Shown in pieces: positions 1 through 7,234 of a DNA stretch of 14,048 nt (positions are counted from its first letter, which is position 1; every line of letters starts with the position of its first letter). Location: assembly GCA_021443045.1 (NCBI GenBank), contig JABUUT010000031.1, positions 43,680 to 57,727 on the forward strand. Direction: 5' to 3'. This stretch comes from Fibrobacteraceae bacterium (GTDB lineage Bacteria > Fibrobacterota > Fibrobacteria > Fibrobacterales > Fibrobacteraceae). The position numbers and the translations under genes were made by a program. The notes beneath the pieces are model-generated. The model was not told the origin of the DNA, made no database searches, and was given only the letters and a program-made list of their open reading frames with translations.

Positions 1-35
1 GTCTTCCAATCCACGTTATTCAAATCAATCTGCAT
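1..35 (-). CDS. Start of an unidentified minus-strand gene, cut by the window edge
   Basis: Reading the minus strand from an ATG at 35-33 gives an open frame beginning MQIDLNNVDWK that runs off the window. A purine-rich AAAGG lies about seven bases upstream (minus strand), a plausible ribosome binding site. The following AT-rich spacer and the oppositely oriented receptor gene fit a divergent gene pair. With only eleven residues visible the product cannot be identified, and the frame could be chance. Confidence 0.35.
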   Translation of the reverse strand, partial: MQIDLNNVDWK

Positions 36-245
36 ATTGCGACCTTTGTTAGGGCGTCACAAGGCGCCAGTGTTAAAATTCATGCAATAAAAATATAAAA
101 CCTTTTAAAAAAAAGTACTTTTACCCCCTAAAAAATTACAAAGTAACATTGAAAAAATGCATTTCACTATAACATTTTAATTCTTTGGTGTGCTATATTG
201 AGGAGCACAACTAGAGTCCACTGCATTTTCTATAATTGGAGACGC
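36..245. promoter_or_regulatory. AT-rich divergent spacer upstream of the receptor operon
   Basis: About 210 bases with no convincing gene. The stretch is strongly AT-rich from 70 to 190. It contains a perfect 12-bp palindrome, AAAAGTACTTTT, at 111-122, directly after the 8-bp palindrome TTTTAAAA at 103-110; either could be an operator or simply reflect the base composition. A TTGAAA at 149-154 resembles a -35 box but is not at a suitable distance from a good -10. The main promoter candidate is listed separately. Confidence 0.35.
191..199 (+). promoter_or_regulatory. Extended -10 promoter candidate for the receptor operon
   Basis: TGCTATATT matches the extended -10 pattern TGN followed by TATAAT with one mismatch. 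Transcription would start near 206, giving a leader of about 40 bases before the TTG at 246 chosen as the start codon. No good -35 box is seen at the usual spacing, which is tolerated by extended -10 promoters. The element lies inside a 6-bp inverted repeat, TGTGCT at 189-194 and AGCACA at 204-209, that could be an operator. Confidence 0.35.
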
Positions 246-2810
246 TTGAAAAAGATTGGTTTTACATATTTTGGAATACTGTTGGCAATCTCCTTTGCAA
301 CCCTTGGAGCCTATCCCGCCTTTGCGGAAAACAACATCGAGTACACCGAGCCAACTGCCGAAACCACAGCCCCAGCCGACACCTTAGTAAAATCCATTTT
401 GTTTAAGGGGGTGGTAAAAGACGACAACTTCGCCCCCACAGAAAAGTTAAATGTGGAAATTCTAGAAACGGGCGAAGCCCTTCAAACCCGCGTTGGCGAA
501 GCTTTCTCTGTACAACTTCCTAAAGACACCTTATGGAACATCTGCGTCACCAATTCCGACACATCGGGTTCAGACAAAGAAAAGTGCTACGAGGTGGTCT
601 ACCTAGGTAGCGACAGCACCTTCAGCATGGAACTGGGAGCTCCAGACTCCCTTATAACCCAATTTGATGACGGCTCCATTATCGCCGAAAATCCATTACC
701 CCCAGATTCTACAAAACAACAGCCTACCGCTGCAGATAAAAACGCTACTGAAGCCGCCGCCACAGATGCAACCGCCACAAATTCCGCGGCTCAAGACGAA
801 GACATTTCTAAACTTTTAGACCAAAACGACAAGAACATCACAGAACTTAAAAAAGTGGTGGTACAACTGCGGCGCCGCCCCAAACGCAAGCCCGGCGAAT
901 CCGTAGTTACAGCCAAAAGCATAAAACGCATGCCCGGGCTTGCCGAAGCCGATGTAATCCGCAGCATTCAGGCTCTTCCCGGCGTGGTGGCCAGTTCCGA
1001 CTTTAGCACCAAAATATATGTGCGGGGCGGCGCGGCAGACCAGAACCTGTTTTTGTACGACAACTCCGTAGTATACTCTCCCACCCACTTTTTTGGGTTA
1101 TTCAGCACCTTCTTGGTAGAAACCATTGACGATGTAGAATTCTACAAAAGCGGCTTTCCTGCCCAGTACGGAAACCGCCTCAGCTCCGTTCTTCGCATTA
1201 ACGGACGTGCCGGCGGCCAGGATACTGTAGAAGAATGGCTCTCTAAAAGCAGTCTAAAAATCAGTACCTTTGCAGCCCAACTCCACACCGAAGGCCACAA
1301 AGGAAACGCCCGCTGGGTATTTGCCGGACGCACCACCTACATAGGCTATGTGCTTGATTTGTGCAACGCCATTGGACTTCTAGACATGGATTTAAGCTAC
1401 GAATTTACCGACCTGCAGGGAACCATGATGTACGACTTTACCGAAGATACCAAAATGAAAATCAGCTTTTATGTTGGTAAAGACGTTCTCACCTTTGACC
1501 CTCTCTATATAGACTGGGGCAATGTGGCCGTGCCCTTCAATTTTTACCACCGTTTTGGAGACTTTGACTACAACGCCACCATGGCCATGTCCCGATTCTA
1601 CCAAACTATGGAACTGGCAGACATTATCAACATTGGCATGGATTTATACACCTGGGCGGGCAAACAGTGGCTAAACTTTAGGGGCATTACCAACCATGTA
1701 CTTACCGCTGGCTACGAACTGGAGTACAGCGTTTCCCGTTTCTGGGAAAAACTAGGCGATACAGAATTGATGGATATCAACTACCCGCTACACCATGTAT
1801 TCTATGTTCAAGATGCCTGGAAATTCGACCCCGACTGGCTTTTAACCTACGGAGTTCGATTAAATTACCAAGACTTGGCAAAGCACTTTGGCGCAGAACC
1901 TAGAGTTTCCTTAAACATCAACTTGGACGAATACAAATCCATTGAAATTTATGGTGGCTACTATCTGCAATACATGAATTCCATCATGTTTAGCGACCAG
2001 GAATCCCTCAACGAATTTTACTACCCCACCATTACCAAAACAAACGGGGAACAAGTTAAGCCCGCCTCATCCATACTCATAGCCTCCGAATACAAGCAGC
2101 GAGCCATTCTGGAAGACTACGACTTGATTACTGGGGTTTACTATAAAACCCAAGACAACCTAAAAACCTTTGTTATGCAGCAAGACTCCAACGAAACAAA
2201 CCAGTCTGACGACTTTGTAATGGGCGATTACTTTGGAACCGCCAAGGCCTACTCCTTTGGCTACGAACTAAGCCTTCGCAAAGATAGAGGGGCCTGGTTT
2301 GGCGGCATCAGTTGGAGCCAAAGCCTTAGCGTATCTAAAACTAATGACGGCACCGAAGCCTACTACCCCAGTTGGCACCAGCCCTACGCCCTTAAGCTAG
2401 ATGCCGGCATTAACTGGAAGGGCGAAGACGGCCTTTGGCCCCACAAAAAGAAAGGCCGCTACCTCCGTTCTTCCGTAATGCTCAAATATTCCGCCGGAAT
2501 GCCCTACACCGCAGAAGAAGGCTACATATACATGGATGAGTTGAACAGCAAACAATACGAAGACAACATTATGGTTATTGGCGGTAGCCGCAACGCTGCA
2601 CGACAAACAAATTATTTTAGAGTGGATGTAAAAGCCATTGACATGGGTCTGGAAAACAAGTGGAATTTTAGTTGGACCATTATCAACTTAACAAACCACG
2701 ATAACATGTTCTACTCTTACTACGACACCTCCAAAAACCCGCCAGAATACAGCACCATATCTCAGTTTCCTTTTTTGCCCATTATGCTTAGCTACGAATA
2801 TTATTTCTAG
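246..2810 (+). CDS. TonB-dependent outer-membrane receptor with N-terminal beta-domain
   Basis: Outer-membrane beta-barrel for TonB-driven uptake; substrate unknown. From the TTG at 246 (854 residues) the protein starts with a clean signal peptide, MKKIGFTYF then a hydrophobic run, with likely cleavage at AFA|EN (residue 27). Residues ~48-130 form a beta-rich domain in the place usually held by a carboxypeptidase-like domain. Residues ~150-200 are an Ala/Thr/Asp-rich linker. The plug follows (~200-325) with MPGLAEADVIRSIQALPGV, YVRGGAADQNLFLYD and GFPAQYGNRLSSVL, which closely fit the receptor type paired with DUF4249 lipoproteins in Bacteroidota. The rest is barrel, ending in the aromatic YEYYF typical of outer-membrane proteins. 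The frame stays open to a TTG at 198, but 246 has GGAGA at 238-242 and a normal signal peptide. It forms an operon with the next gene, nine bases on. Confidence 0.9.
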   Translation: MKKIGFTYFGILLAISFATLGAYPAFAENNIEYTEPTAETTAPADTLVKSILFKGVVKDDNFAPTEKLNVEILETGEALQTRVGEAFSVQLPKDTLWNICVTNSDTSGSDKEKCYEVVYLGSDSTFSMELGAPDSLITQFDDGSIIAENPLPPDSTKQQPTAADKNATEAAATDATATNSAAQDEDISKLLDQNDKNITELKKVVVQLRRRPKRKPGESVVTAKSIKRMPGLAEADVIRSIQALPGVVASSDFSTKIYVRGGAADQNLFLYDNSVVYSPTHFFGLFSTFLVETIDDVEFYKSGFPAQYGNRLSSVLRINGRAGGQDTVEEWLSKSSLKISTFAAQLHTEGHKGNARWVFAGRTTYIGYVLDLCNAIGLLDMDLSYEFTDLQGTMMYDFTEDTKMKISFYVGKDVLTFDPLYIDWGNVAVPFNFYHRFGDFDYNATMAMSRFYQTMELADIINIGMDLYTWAGKQWLNFRGITNHVLTAGYELEYSVSRFWEKLGDTELMDINYPLHHVFYVQDAWKFDPDWLLTYGVRLNYQDLAKHFGAEPRVSLNINLDEYKSIEIYGGYYLQYMNSIMFSDQESLNEFYYPTITKTNGEQVKPASSILIASEYKQRAILEDYDLITGVYYKTQDNLKTFVMQQDSNETNQSDDFVMGDYFGTAKAYSFGYELSLRKDRGAWFGGISWSQSLSVSKTNDGTEAYYPSWHQPYALKLDAGINWKGEDGLWPHKKKGRYLRSSVMLKYSAGMPYTAEEGYIYMDELNSKQYEDNIMVIGGSRNAARQTNYFRVDVKAIDMGLENKWNFSWTIINLTNHDNMFYSYYDTSKNPPEYSTISQFPFLPIMLSYEYYF

Positions 2811-2819
2811 AGGTGCCCA

Positions 2820-4457
2820 GTGTTTTTTTGCAAGCGTTTAAAAAATATGAAACATAAATTTTCATTGGCCGTTGCCCTGCTGATTTTAATACTCTGGGCA
2901 GGGTGCAGCCTGGAAGGACCATGGAGCTTTTACCCCGAAGAAAGGGATGTTTATATGGGTGTCTACACCTATGGCTACGTAGAAGCAGGTAGTGCCCCCA
3001 AAATTTGCTTTAAAAAAGTGTACAAACTAACTGAGAGCTCCGCTGAAGATTTTGCCTTCTACGACAGTGCCAAAGTTTCTGTTTTTGGAAAATTTGAAAA
3101 CACCGACGAAACCCAAATAGAATTATTCCCCTCCAAAACAAGCCCAAACTGTTTTGAATCCAAAATAGAAGCCCAGGGAATTTCTGGGGAAAGCTACAAA
3201 ATGGAAGCCTTTATAAAATGGGACAGCGCAGGCAAATCAGTTCTTTCCAACTACAAGGCCTCCGCCACCATTCCTTCAAAATTTAAGGTTACAGGCATAA
3301 GAGCTCCTCAAAAAGACGGCAGTTACAAATGGAAAGAAAACAAGGGTGAAACCATCTCGCTCCAATTCCTCGAATACCCCATCGACATGAGCCTAATCAA
3401 ATTTGTTACCGACTACGACTCCACAGTAGGGGGGCTTATCATCACCAAAGAATACGACATTTTTAACGGTGGTGAAAACATGCACACCACCATCAACAAC
3501 ATGCTGGAAGGCATGACGGGCTCAGACTCCATGGGATTTACCAACATTTCCATGCACGACGCCCTGGAGTACACCACCTTTGACTCCTTCAATTCCAACG
3601 TCACTATTGGAGGCTACCACTCCCTAGACACTATTTTACAAACAAACTTTTCTTTTCCCATTGGCACCAGCATTCTGCACTTTTACGCCACCGACAAGGC
3701 CTACGCCATCTACAACGACTACGCCCTGGCCAGCTTTGAAGACCCTCGGGTAGTGGCCAAAAGCAACATCGAAAACGGCATGGGGGTTTTTACGGGGCTT
3801 CTCCGCACCGACGTAAAAATCAACATGAAGAGTGACAGTTATATTCCATACACCTACATTTCAGTAGCCTCCTGCAACAACCCCGGCATGGAAGACGAAA
3901 CGTGGAACAGCCGCTCATGCAGACTTTTCCAAGAAATTTACTGTTCCAGAACAGAGTTAGGAAACTGGGAAAACGTAGACGAATACGACCTGCGAATTCT
4001 AAACGAAAAAGCCTACCTCCATTTTCCACAAAATGACACTTTAGCCCATGAAGAGTTTTGCTACGCTCCAGCCGTTAAGGCCGCCATGATGCTGGATTCC
4101 TCAAACTGGAATGCGTTTTTGCAAGATTCCCTTTCCCAGTCTACTTTGCTTGAGGCTTATGGAGAAGGCTTGATGCGTTACTGCGTGGCAAGCGACTTTA
4201 AAAGCAATTCCATTGCCTCCTGCGATAAATTGGAAAAGGAATGTCAAACTAGTGAAAAGAATAATTTTTGCAAAGAATATTTGTGGCAATGGTGCTCAGA
4301 CCGCAATTGGAACTTTGAAAAATACCCTCAATGTGGCACAGGCCTAGTTTCTCGTTTCCGGCTGGAAAACGTAGAATCGTCCATTCTTGAAAAGGTGGTT
4401 CAGCAGTGGTGCCATGAAAACCCCAAAGATCCTCAGTGTATTTTTCTCAAAAAATAG
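2820..4457 (+). CDS. DUF4249-like outer-membrane lipoprotein, partner of the receptor
   Basis: Predicted lipoprotein, probably the surface or periplasmic partner of the adjacent TonB-dependent receptor. The N-terminus is hydrophobic and ends in a lipobox, LWAGC, with the lipidated Cys at 29 followed by Ser, which suggests outer-membrane sorting. Residues ~45-160 have the pattern I associate with DUF4249: an early strand, a VSVFG segment, CFESK and GESYKMEAF strands, then an ATIPSKFKV segment. The middle is unassigned. The last ~200 residues are rich in cysteine (12), an odd feature for the family. The GTG at 2820 has an SD-like AGAGGTG (2809-2815) just upstream; an ATG at 2847 would give a more classic lipoprotein signal (MKHKFSLAV) but lacks a ribosome binding site. 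The DUF4249 match rests on pattern memory and the receptor context, and is moderate. Confidence 0.85.
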   Translation: MFFCKRLKNMKHKFSLAVALLILILWAGCSLEGPWSFYPEERDVYMGVYTYGYVEAGSAPKICFKKVYKLTESSAEDFAFYDSAKVSVFGKFENTDETQIELFPSKTSPNCFESKIEAQGISGESYKMEAFIKWDSAGKSVLSNYKASATIPSKFKVTGIRAPQKDGSYKWKENKGETISLQFLEYPIDMSLIKFVTDYDSTVGGLIITKEYDIFNGGENMHTTINNMLEGMTGSDSMGFTNISMHDALEYTTFDSFNSNVTIGGYHSLDTILQTNFSFPIGTSILHFYATDKAYAIYNDYALASFEDPRVVAKSNIENGMGVFTGLLRTDVKINMKSDSYIPYTYISVASCNNPGMEDETWNSRSCRLFQEIYCSRTELGNWENVDEYDLRILNEKAYLHFPQNDTLAHEEFCYAPAVKAAMMLDSSNWNAFLQDSLSQSTLLEAYGEGLMRYCVASDFKSNSIASCDKLEKECQTSEKNNFCKEYLWQWCSDRNWNFEKYPQCGTGLVSRFRLENVESSILEKVVQQWCHENPKDPQCIFLKK

Positions 4458-4528
4458 TACAATTTTGAAAAATTTTCTCAACAAATCCCAAAGATTTTTG
4501 TGATATTTATCATTTTTAACATTTTTCT

Positions 4529-4567
4529 TGTTCTCAAAATTAAATAACGAAATTATATTTGAGAACA
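4529..4567 (+). promoter_or_regulatory. Promoter bracketed by a perfect 10-bp inverted repeat, overlapping a start codon
   Basis: TGTTCTCAAA (4529-4538) and TTTGAGAACA (4558-4567) are exact inverted repeats separated by 19 bases. Between and across them lies a plausible promoter: TTCTCA at 4531-4536 (four of six -35 bases), 17 bases, then TATATT at 4554-4559 (five of six -10 bases). The predicted transcription start is at about 4566-4567, which is the A of the downstream ATG, so the mRNA might be leaderless. The repeat could be an operator covering the -35 and start sites, or an RNA hairpin hiding the start codon if transcription begins further upstream. No competing strong SD is present. Confidence 0.45.
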
Positions 4568-5403
4568 TGGAAAAGTTTGTGGACATCTACCAATTTACGC
4601 ATTTTCGTAAATATCTGGAAGAATATCAGGCGGCCCGTGCCAAGACGGACCCCAATTTTTCGCGCACAGGCATCTGCAATATGCTTGGGCTTCCCAAAAC
4701 CCGCAGCTACTTTGCCGATGTTCTCAGGGGTAAAAAGGTAAGCCCCCGCATGGTGGCCAAATTCATTGAAATTCTGGAACTAGACAAAAAAGAAGCCCGC
4801 TACTTTGAAACCATGGTCGAACTGGACCAGGCCAAGTCCGAAGCCGCTCGCGCCAATGCCATGGAAGCCTTGCTAAAATTCCGCCCCGGAGACAACAACA
4901 CCCTCAATTCCGATGCCTACGAATATTACAGCCACTGGTACCACAGTGCTATTTTTGCCATTTTAGACGCTCTCGACATTCAGAACGACTTTACTCCCAT
5001 TGTAAAACAGATTTTCCCAAAGGTGTCTCTTGGAAAAGTAAAGGATTCCATCGATCTTTTAGTTCGGTTAGGGATTGTGCGTAAAAATGAGGAAGGGTTT
5101 TACAAGCCCACCAAAGAATCTATTTCCAGCGGCCCATACAACAACGACCAACTGGTTCGCCAGTACCAGCTTCAATGCTTTGAACTATCCAAACAAGCTT
5201 TACTCAGTTCCTCCAAGACCCCCCATGTAATGAGCACCATGGTATTCAGCATTTCTAGTGAAGCTTACAAAAAACTTGAAGAGGAAATGCAGAATTTCAA
5301 AGCCAAAACAAGGCGCATCATTAGCGAAGACAAGGCTAAGGCAAATTCAGTGTACCACATGAATCTGCACTTGTTCTCCAACTTGGAAAAGGAGGAAAAA
5401 TGA
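4567..5403 (+). CDS. TIGR02147/DUF4423-type helix-turn-helix protein
   Basis: Probable cytoplasmic DNA-binding regulator of a family multiplied in Fibrobacter. It is 278 residues from the ATG at 4567, about the family length. The N-terminus (IYQFTHFRKYLEEY, residues 7-20) fits the family opening. Residues ~30-75 look like a Cro/XRE-type helix-turn-helix, including LPKTRSYFADVLRGKKVSP, and EARYFETMVELDQAK (76-90) is another family hallmark. EYYSHWYHSAI (119-129) and a winged-helix-like stretch at ~143-185 ending RLGIVRKNEEGFYKPT match DUF4423. The open frame extends to a TTG at 4528, but family alignment favours 4567. The gene overlaps the next lipoprotein gene by four bases, so both proteins are probably made together. 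The inverted repeat at its start suggests autoregulation; this is inference. The actual target is unknown. Confidence 0.88.
   Translation: MEKFVDIYQFTHFRKYLEEYQAARAKTDPNFSRTGICNMLGLPKTRSYFADVLRGKKVSPRMVAKFIEILELDKKEARYFETMVELDQAKSEAARANAMEALLKFRPGDNNTLNSDAYEYYSHWYHSAIFAILDALDIQNDFTPIVKQIFPKVSLGKVKDSIDLLVRLGIVRKNEEGFYKPTKESISSGPYNNDQLVRQYQLQCFELSKQALLSSSKTPHVMSTMVFSISSEAYKKLEEEMQNFKAKTRRIISEDKAKANSVYHMNLHLFSNLEKEEK
5389..5395 (+). promoter_or_regulatory. Strong Shine-Dalgarno for the coupled lipoprotein gene
   Basis: AAGGAGG lies four bases before the ATG at 5400, inside the last codons of the regulator gene. It is the best SD sequence in the window and fixes the lipoprotein start. The regulator stop TGA shares the ATGA, so translation can be re-initiated directly. 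Confidence 0.75.
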
Positions 5404-7073
5404 GCTCTAAAGAAGTTAGAAAATTCCCGTGGGATTTTGCCATCTCCTTTTTTTCTGTTGGCCTGTTCTTTTGTGCCGCCATTGCATTGTTGTTCCTTTC
5501 TGGTTGTAGCGAAAGCGACACTGCCGGTGTTATTACCGAAACTGAATCTGGGCAAAACGCCTTCATTGACGAAGACAACGAAAAAGTGGTAAATGTAGAC
5601 AACTGCAGCGAAAGCATTCCCAGCAGTCTAATGAAGAATGGGGGAAATTTCCCCATTGAAACCGCCTGCATCAACTACGACCGCAACTATGCCTTAACCG
5701 ACATCAAGGGAACAGCCGTTAGCGAAGACGGTTCCGTGATCAAGAATGCCAAGGTCCTTTTGAAGCGGGTCGTCCGCCAGTACGACGGTTTGGAAACATC
5801 CACCAGGGAAACCACCTCCGATGAAAACGGAAACTTCTCTTTCAAGGATTTGGTCTACAAGGCAACCTATCTGAACATTCCCCCCGACGAGCATGAATAC
5901 GAACTGGACGAAAAGGGGCGTCCCGTGGTCTATTTCGATTTCACCTTGCAGGTAGAATCCGGCGAAAGTTCCGAAGCCTCCTACAGCGCATTGAACTTAA
6001 AGGAGTCCCCAATCGTTACAGAGGGCACAAATTCCTATCGCAAAATTGATGACGCTCATTTAAGCAAGACTAGCAGCAGGGAAATCAGGATTGAGCCACA
6101 TTACCAGTCTGGAGATTACATCTGTCTGGACTACTCCTTTGTCTGCCACACGCTAACAGAAGAAGAAATATCAAAAGGCGCCTTCTTCATGGAAAATATT
6201 CCCGAAGGGGTCTATCAGAATGTGTGCTCATCAACGGAATGCACGAAAATGGCAAATCCTGTGGTGACAAGGAGCAGCTCTGAGGAAATCGCCATAGCCT
6301 TCCCGGAAGAAGCAAGGACTCTATTTGATTCCACTCTGAAAAACACCGCTCTGAATAACGTGCTGGCTCTTGTTTCCCTGGAAAAACACATGGCCAACCC
6401 GATTCTCGTGAACGCTTCCAGCTTGTCAAAATTGATGGCCAACGGCAATAGATACTGGGCTTCCATAGACTTCAATACCCTGGATACGGCAAAGTATAAT
6501 GTGGTGGAAGGGTTAAATGCAGGAATTTCAAGCAACATCATCATGGCAAAAAATTCCATACTCGATTCCGTCATCACGCGGCCCCATTTGCTGTCAGACA
6601 AGACATACCGCGTGGGATACAGTTTCAAAGTAAAATTTGACGGAAGCAAGGAAGAAAAGGCCTTGTCCCTGTTGAAATCTTCCGAAGACAGCTACTTCGG
6701 TTTTGAAATCCGTCAATGCGAGGCGAACTCTGTTAGCGTATGCACCCGCATCCGCAGCGGGCTGGACTCCGTGGCTACCGACTCCACAATTTACGGAAAG
6801 GCCGAAATTCTCGATGGTGAGGAGCACCAGTTCGCCCTGGTTTTTGCAGAAAACCACCTGACCATCGCCGTGGACGGAAAGATTATTCGCGATACAGATG
6901 TAAAAGTGGTAGATGACTTCTCCAATTACCTTACCCATGTAACTACCATCGGTGGTGTGGAACTGAAGGATTTTGTTCTGTTCACCCTGGACGAAAACAT
7001 CCGCATAAGCGGGGAACCCAGCTGGAACCGCCTAAAAGCCTGGCTTGTGGCGCACCAGATGCTGAGCAGGTAG
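5400..7073 (+). CDS. Lipoprotein with carboxypeptidase-regulatory-like and LamG-like domains
   Basis: Predicted outer-membrane lipoprotein of 557 residues, function unknown. An unusually long n-region (MSSKEVRKFPWDF) leads into a hydrophobic segment and the lipobox LSGC, lipidated Cys at 36, followed by Ser. An acidic spacer follows. Residues ~98-190 (TDIKGTAVSEDGSVIKNAKV, then SDENGNFSFKDL) are a carboxypeptidase-regulatory-like beta-sandwich. Residues ~355-530 look like a LamG/concanavalin-type jelly roll: RVGYSFKVKFDG, SYFGFEIRQC, EEHQFALVFAENHLTIAVDG and TTIGGVELKDFVLFT are typical strands of that fold. Scattered cysteines (e.g. 69, 90, 242, 249, 276, 281, 440, 448) suggest disulfides. 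It is translationally coupled to the TIGR02147 protein, so it may be its controlled output, or a surface sensor linked to it. Glycan binding is plausible from the LamG-like fold but not shown. Confidence 0.85.
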   Translation: MSSKEVRKFPWDFAISFFSVGLFFCAAIALLFLSGCSESDTAGVITETESGQNAFIDEDNEKVVNVDNCSESIPSSLMKNGGNFPIETACINYDRNYALTDIKGTAVSEDGSVIKNAKVLLKRVVRQYDGLETSTRETTSDENGNFSFKDLVYKATYLNIPPDEHEYELDEKGRPVVYFDFTLQVESGESSEASYSALNLKESPIVTEGTNSYRKIDDAHLSKTSSREIRIEPHYQSGDYICLDYSFVCHTLTEEEISKGAFFMENIPEGVYQNVCSSTECTKMANPVVTRSSSEEIAIAFPEEARTLFDSTLKNTALNNVLALVSLEKHMANPILVNASSLSKLMANGNRYWASIDFNTLDTAKYNVVEGLNAGISSNIIMAKNSILDSVITRPHLLSDKTYRVGYSFKVKFDGSKEEKALSLLKSSEDSYFGFEIRQCEANSVSVCTRIRSGLDSVATDSTIYGKAEILDGEEHQFALVFAENHLTIAVDGKIIRDTDVKVVDDFSNYLTHVTTIGGVELKDFVLFTLDENIRISGEPSWNRLKAWLVAHQMLSR

Positions 7074-7087
7074 GGGTATAAACTAGG

Positions 7088-7234
7088 CTATTAGTTGTTA
7101 GCCATCAGCGGAGTCATCCTGGAGGAAATAGTGGTGGTTGGTGTCATTCCGAGCACCACGAGGAATCCAGTGAATGTCCATAAGAGTATGCAAATACTGA
7201 CTACTGACAACCGATAACTGACAACTGATAACCG
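7088..7234. repeat. Intergenic element with heptamer repeats in opposite orientations
   Basis: At 7197-7234 a seven-base unit, consensus CTGAYAA, is repeated 5.4 times with a few substitutions (CTGACTA, CTGACAA, CCGATAA, CTGACAA, CTGATAA, CCG). At 7088-7108 three units read in the opposite sense (CTATTAG, TTGTTAG, CCATCAG). They flank an 88-base core with a short hairpin, ATTCC at 7146-7150 and GGAAT at 7162-7166. The core includes GTCATTCCGAG and GAGGAATCCAGTGAATG, which resemble dispersed intergenic repeats. The element fills the space between two convergent genes and codes for nothing obvious. Confidence 0.6.

Noticed and set aside
53..68. GGCG / CGCC inverted repeat upstream of the partial gene
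   Set aside because: Only four base pairs with an eight-base loop, well within chance.
231..236. A perfect TATAAT just upstream of the receptor start
   Set aside because: Transcription from it would begin about three bases before the chosen start codon and omit the GGAGA, and no -35 box is at a suitable distance; the extended -10 at 191-199 fits better.
4481..4501. Possible terminator ACAAATC / GATTTTTGT after the receptor operon
   Set aside because: The stem is short, AT-rich and needs bulged bases; it would be too weak to call a terminator.
4528..4566. Upstream TTG start for the TIGR02147 gene
   Set aside because: The 13 added residues do not fit the family N-terminus and are encoded by the promoter and inverted repeat.
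6215..6649. A 144-codon minus-strand frame inside the LamG lipoprotein gene
   Set aside because: It is antisense to a coupled gene with strong start signals and has no domain, signal or ribosome binding site that I can see.
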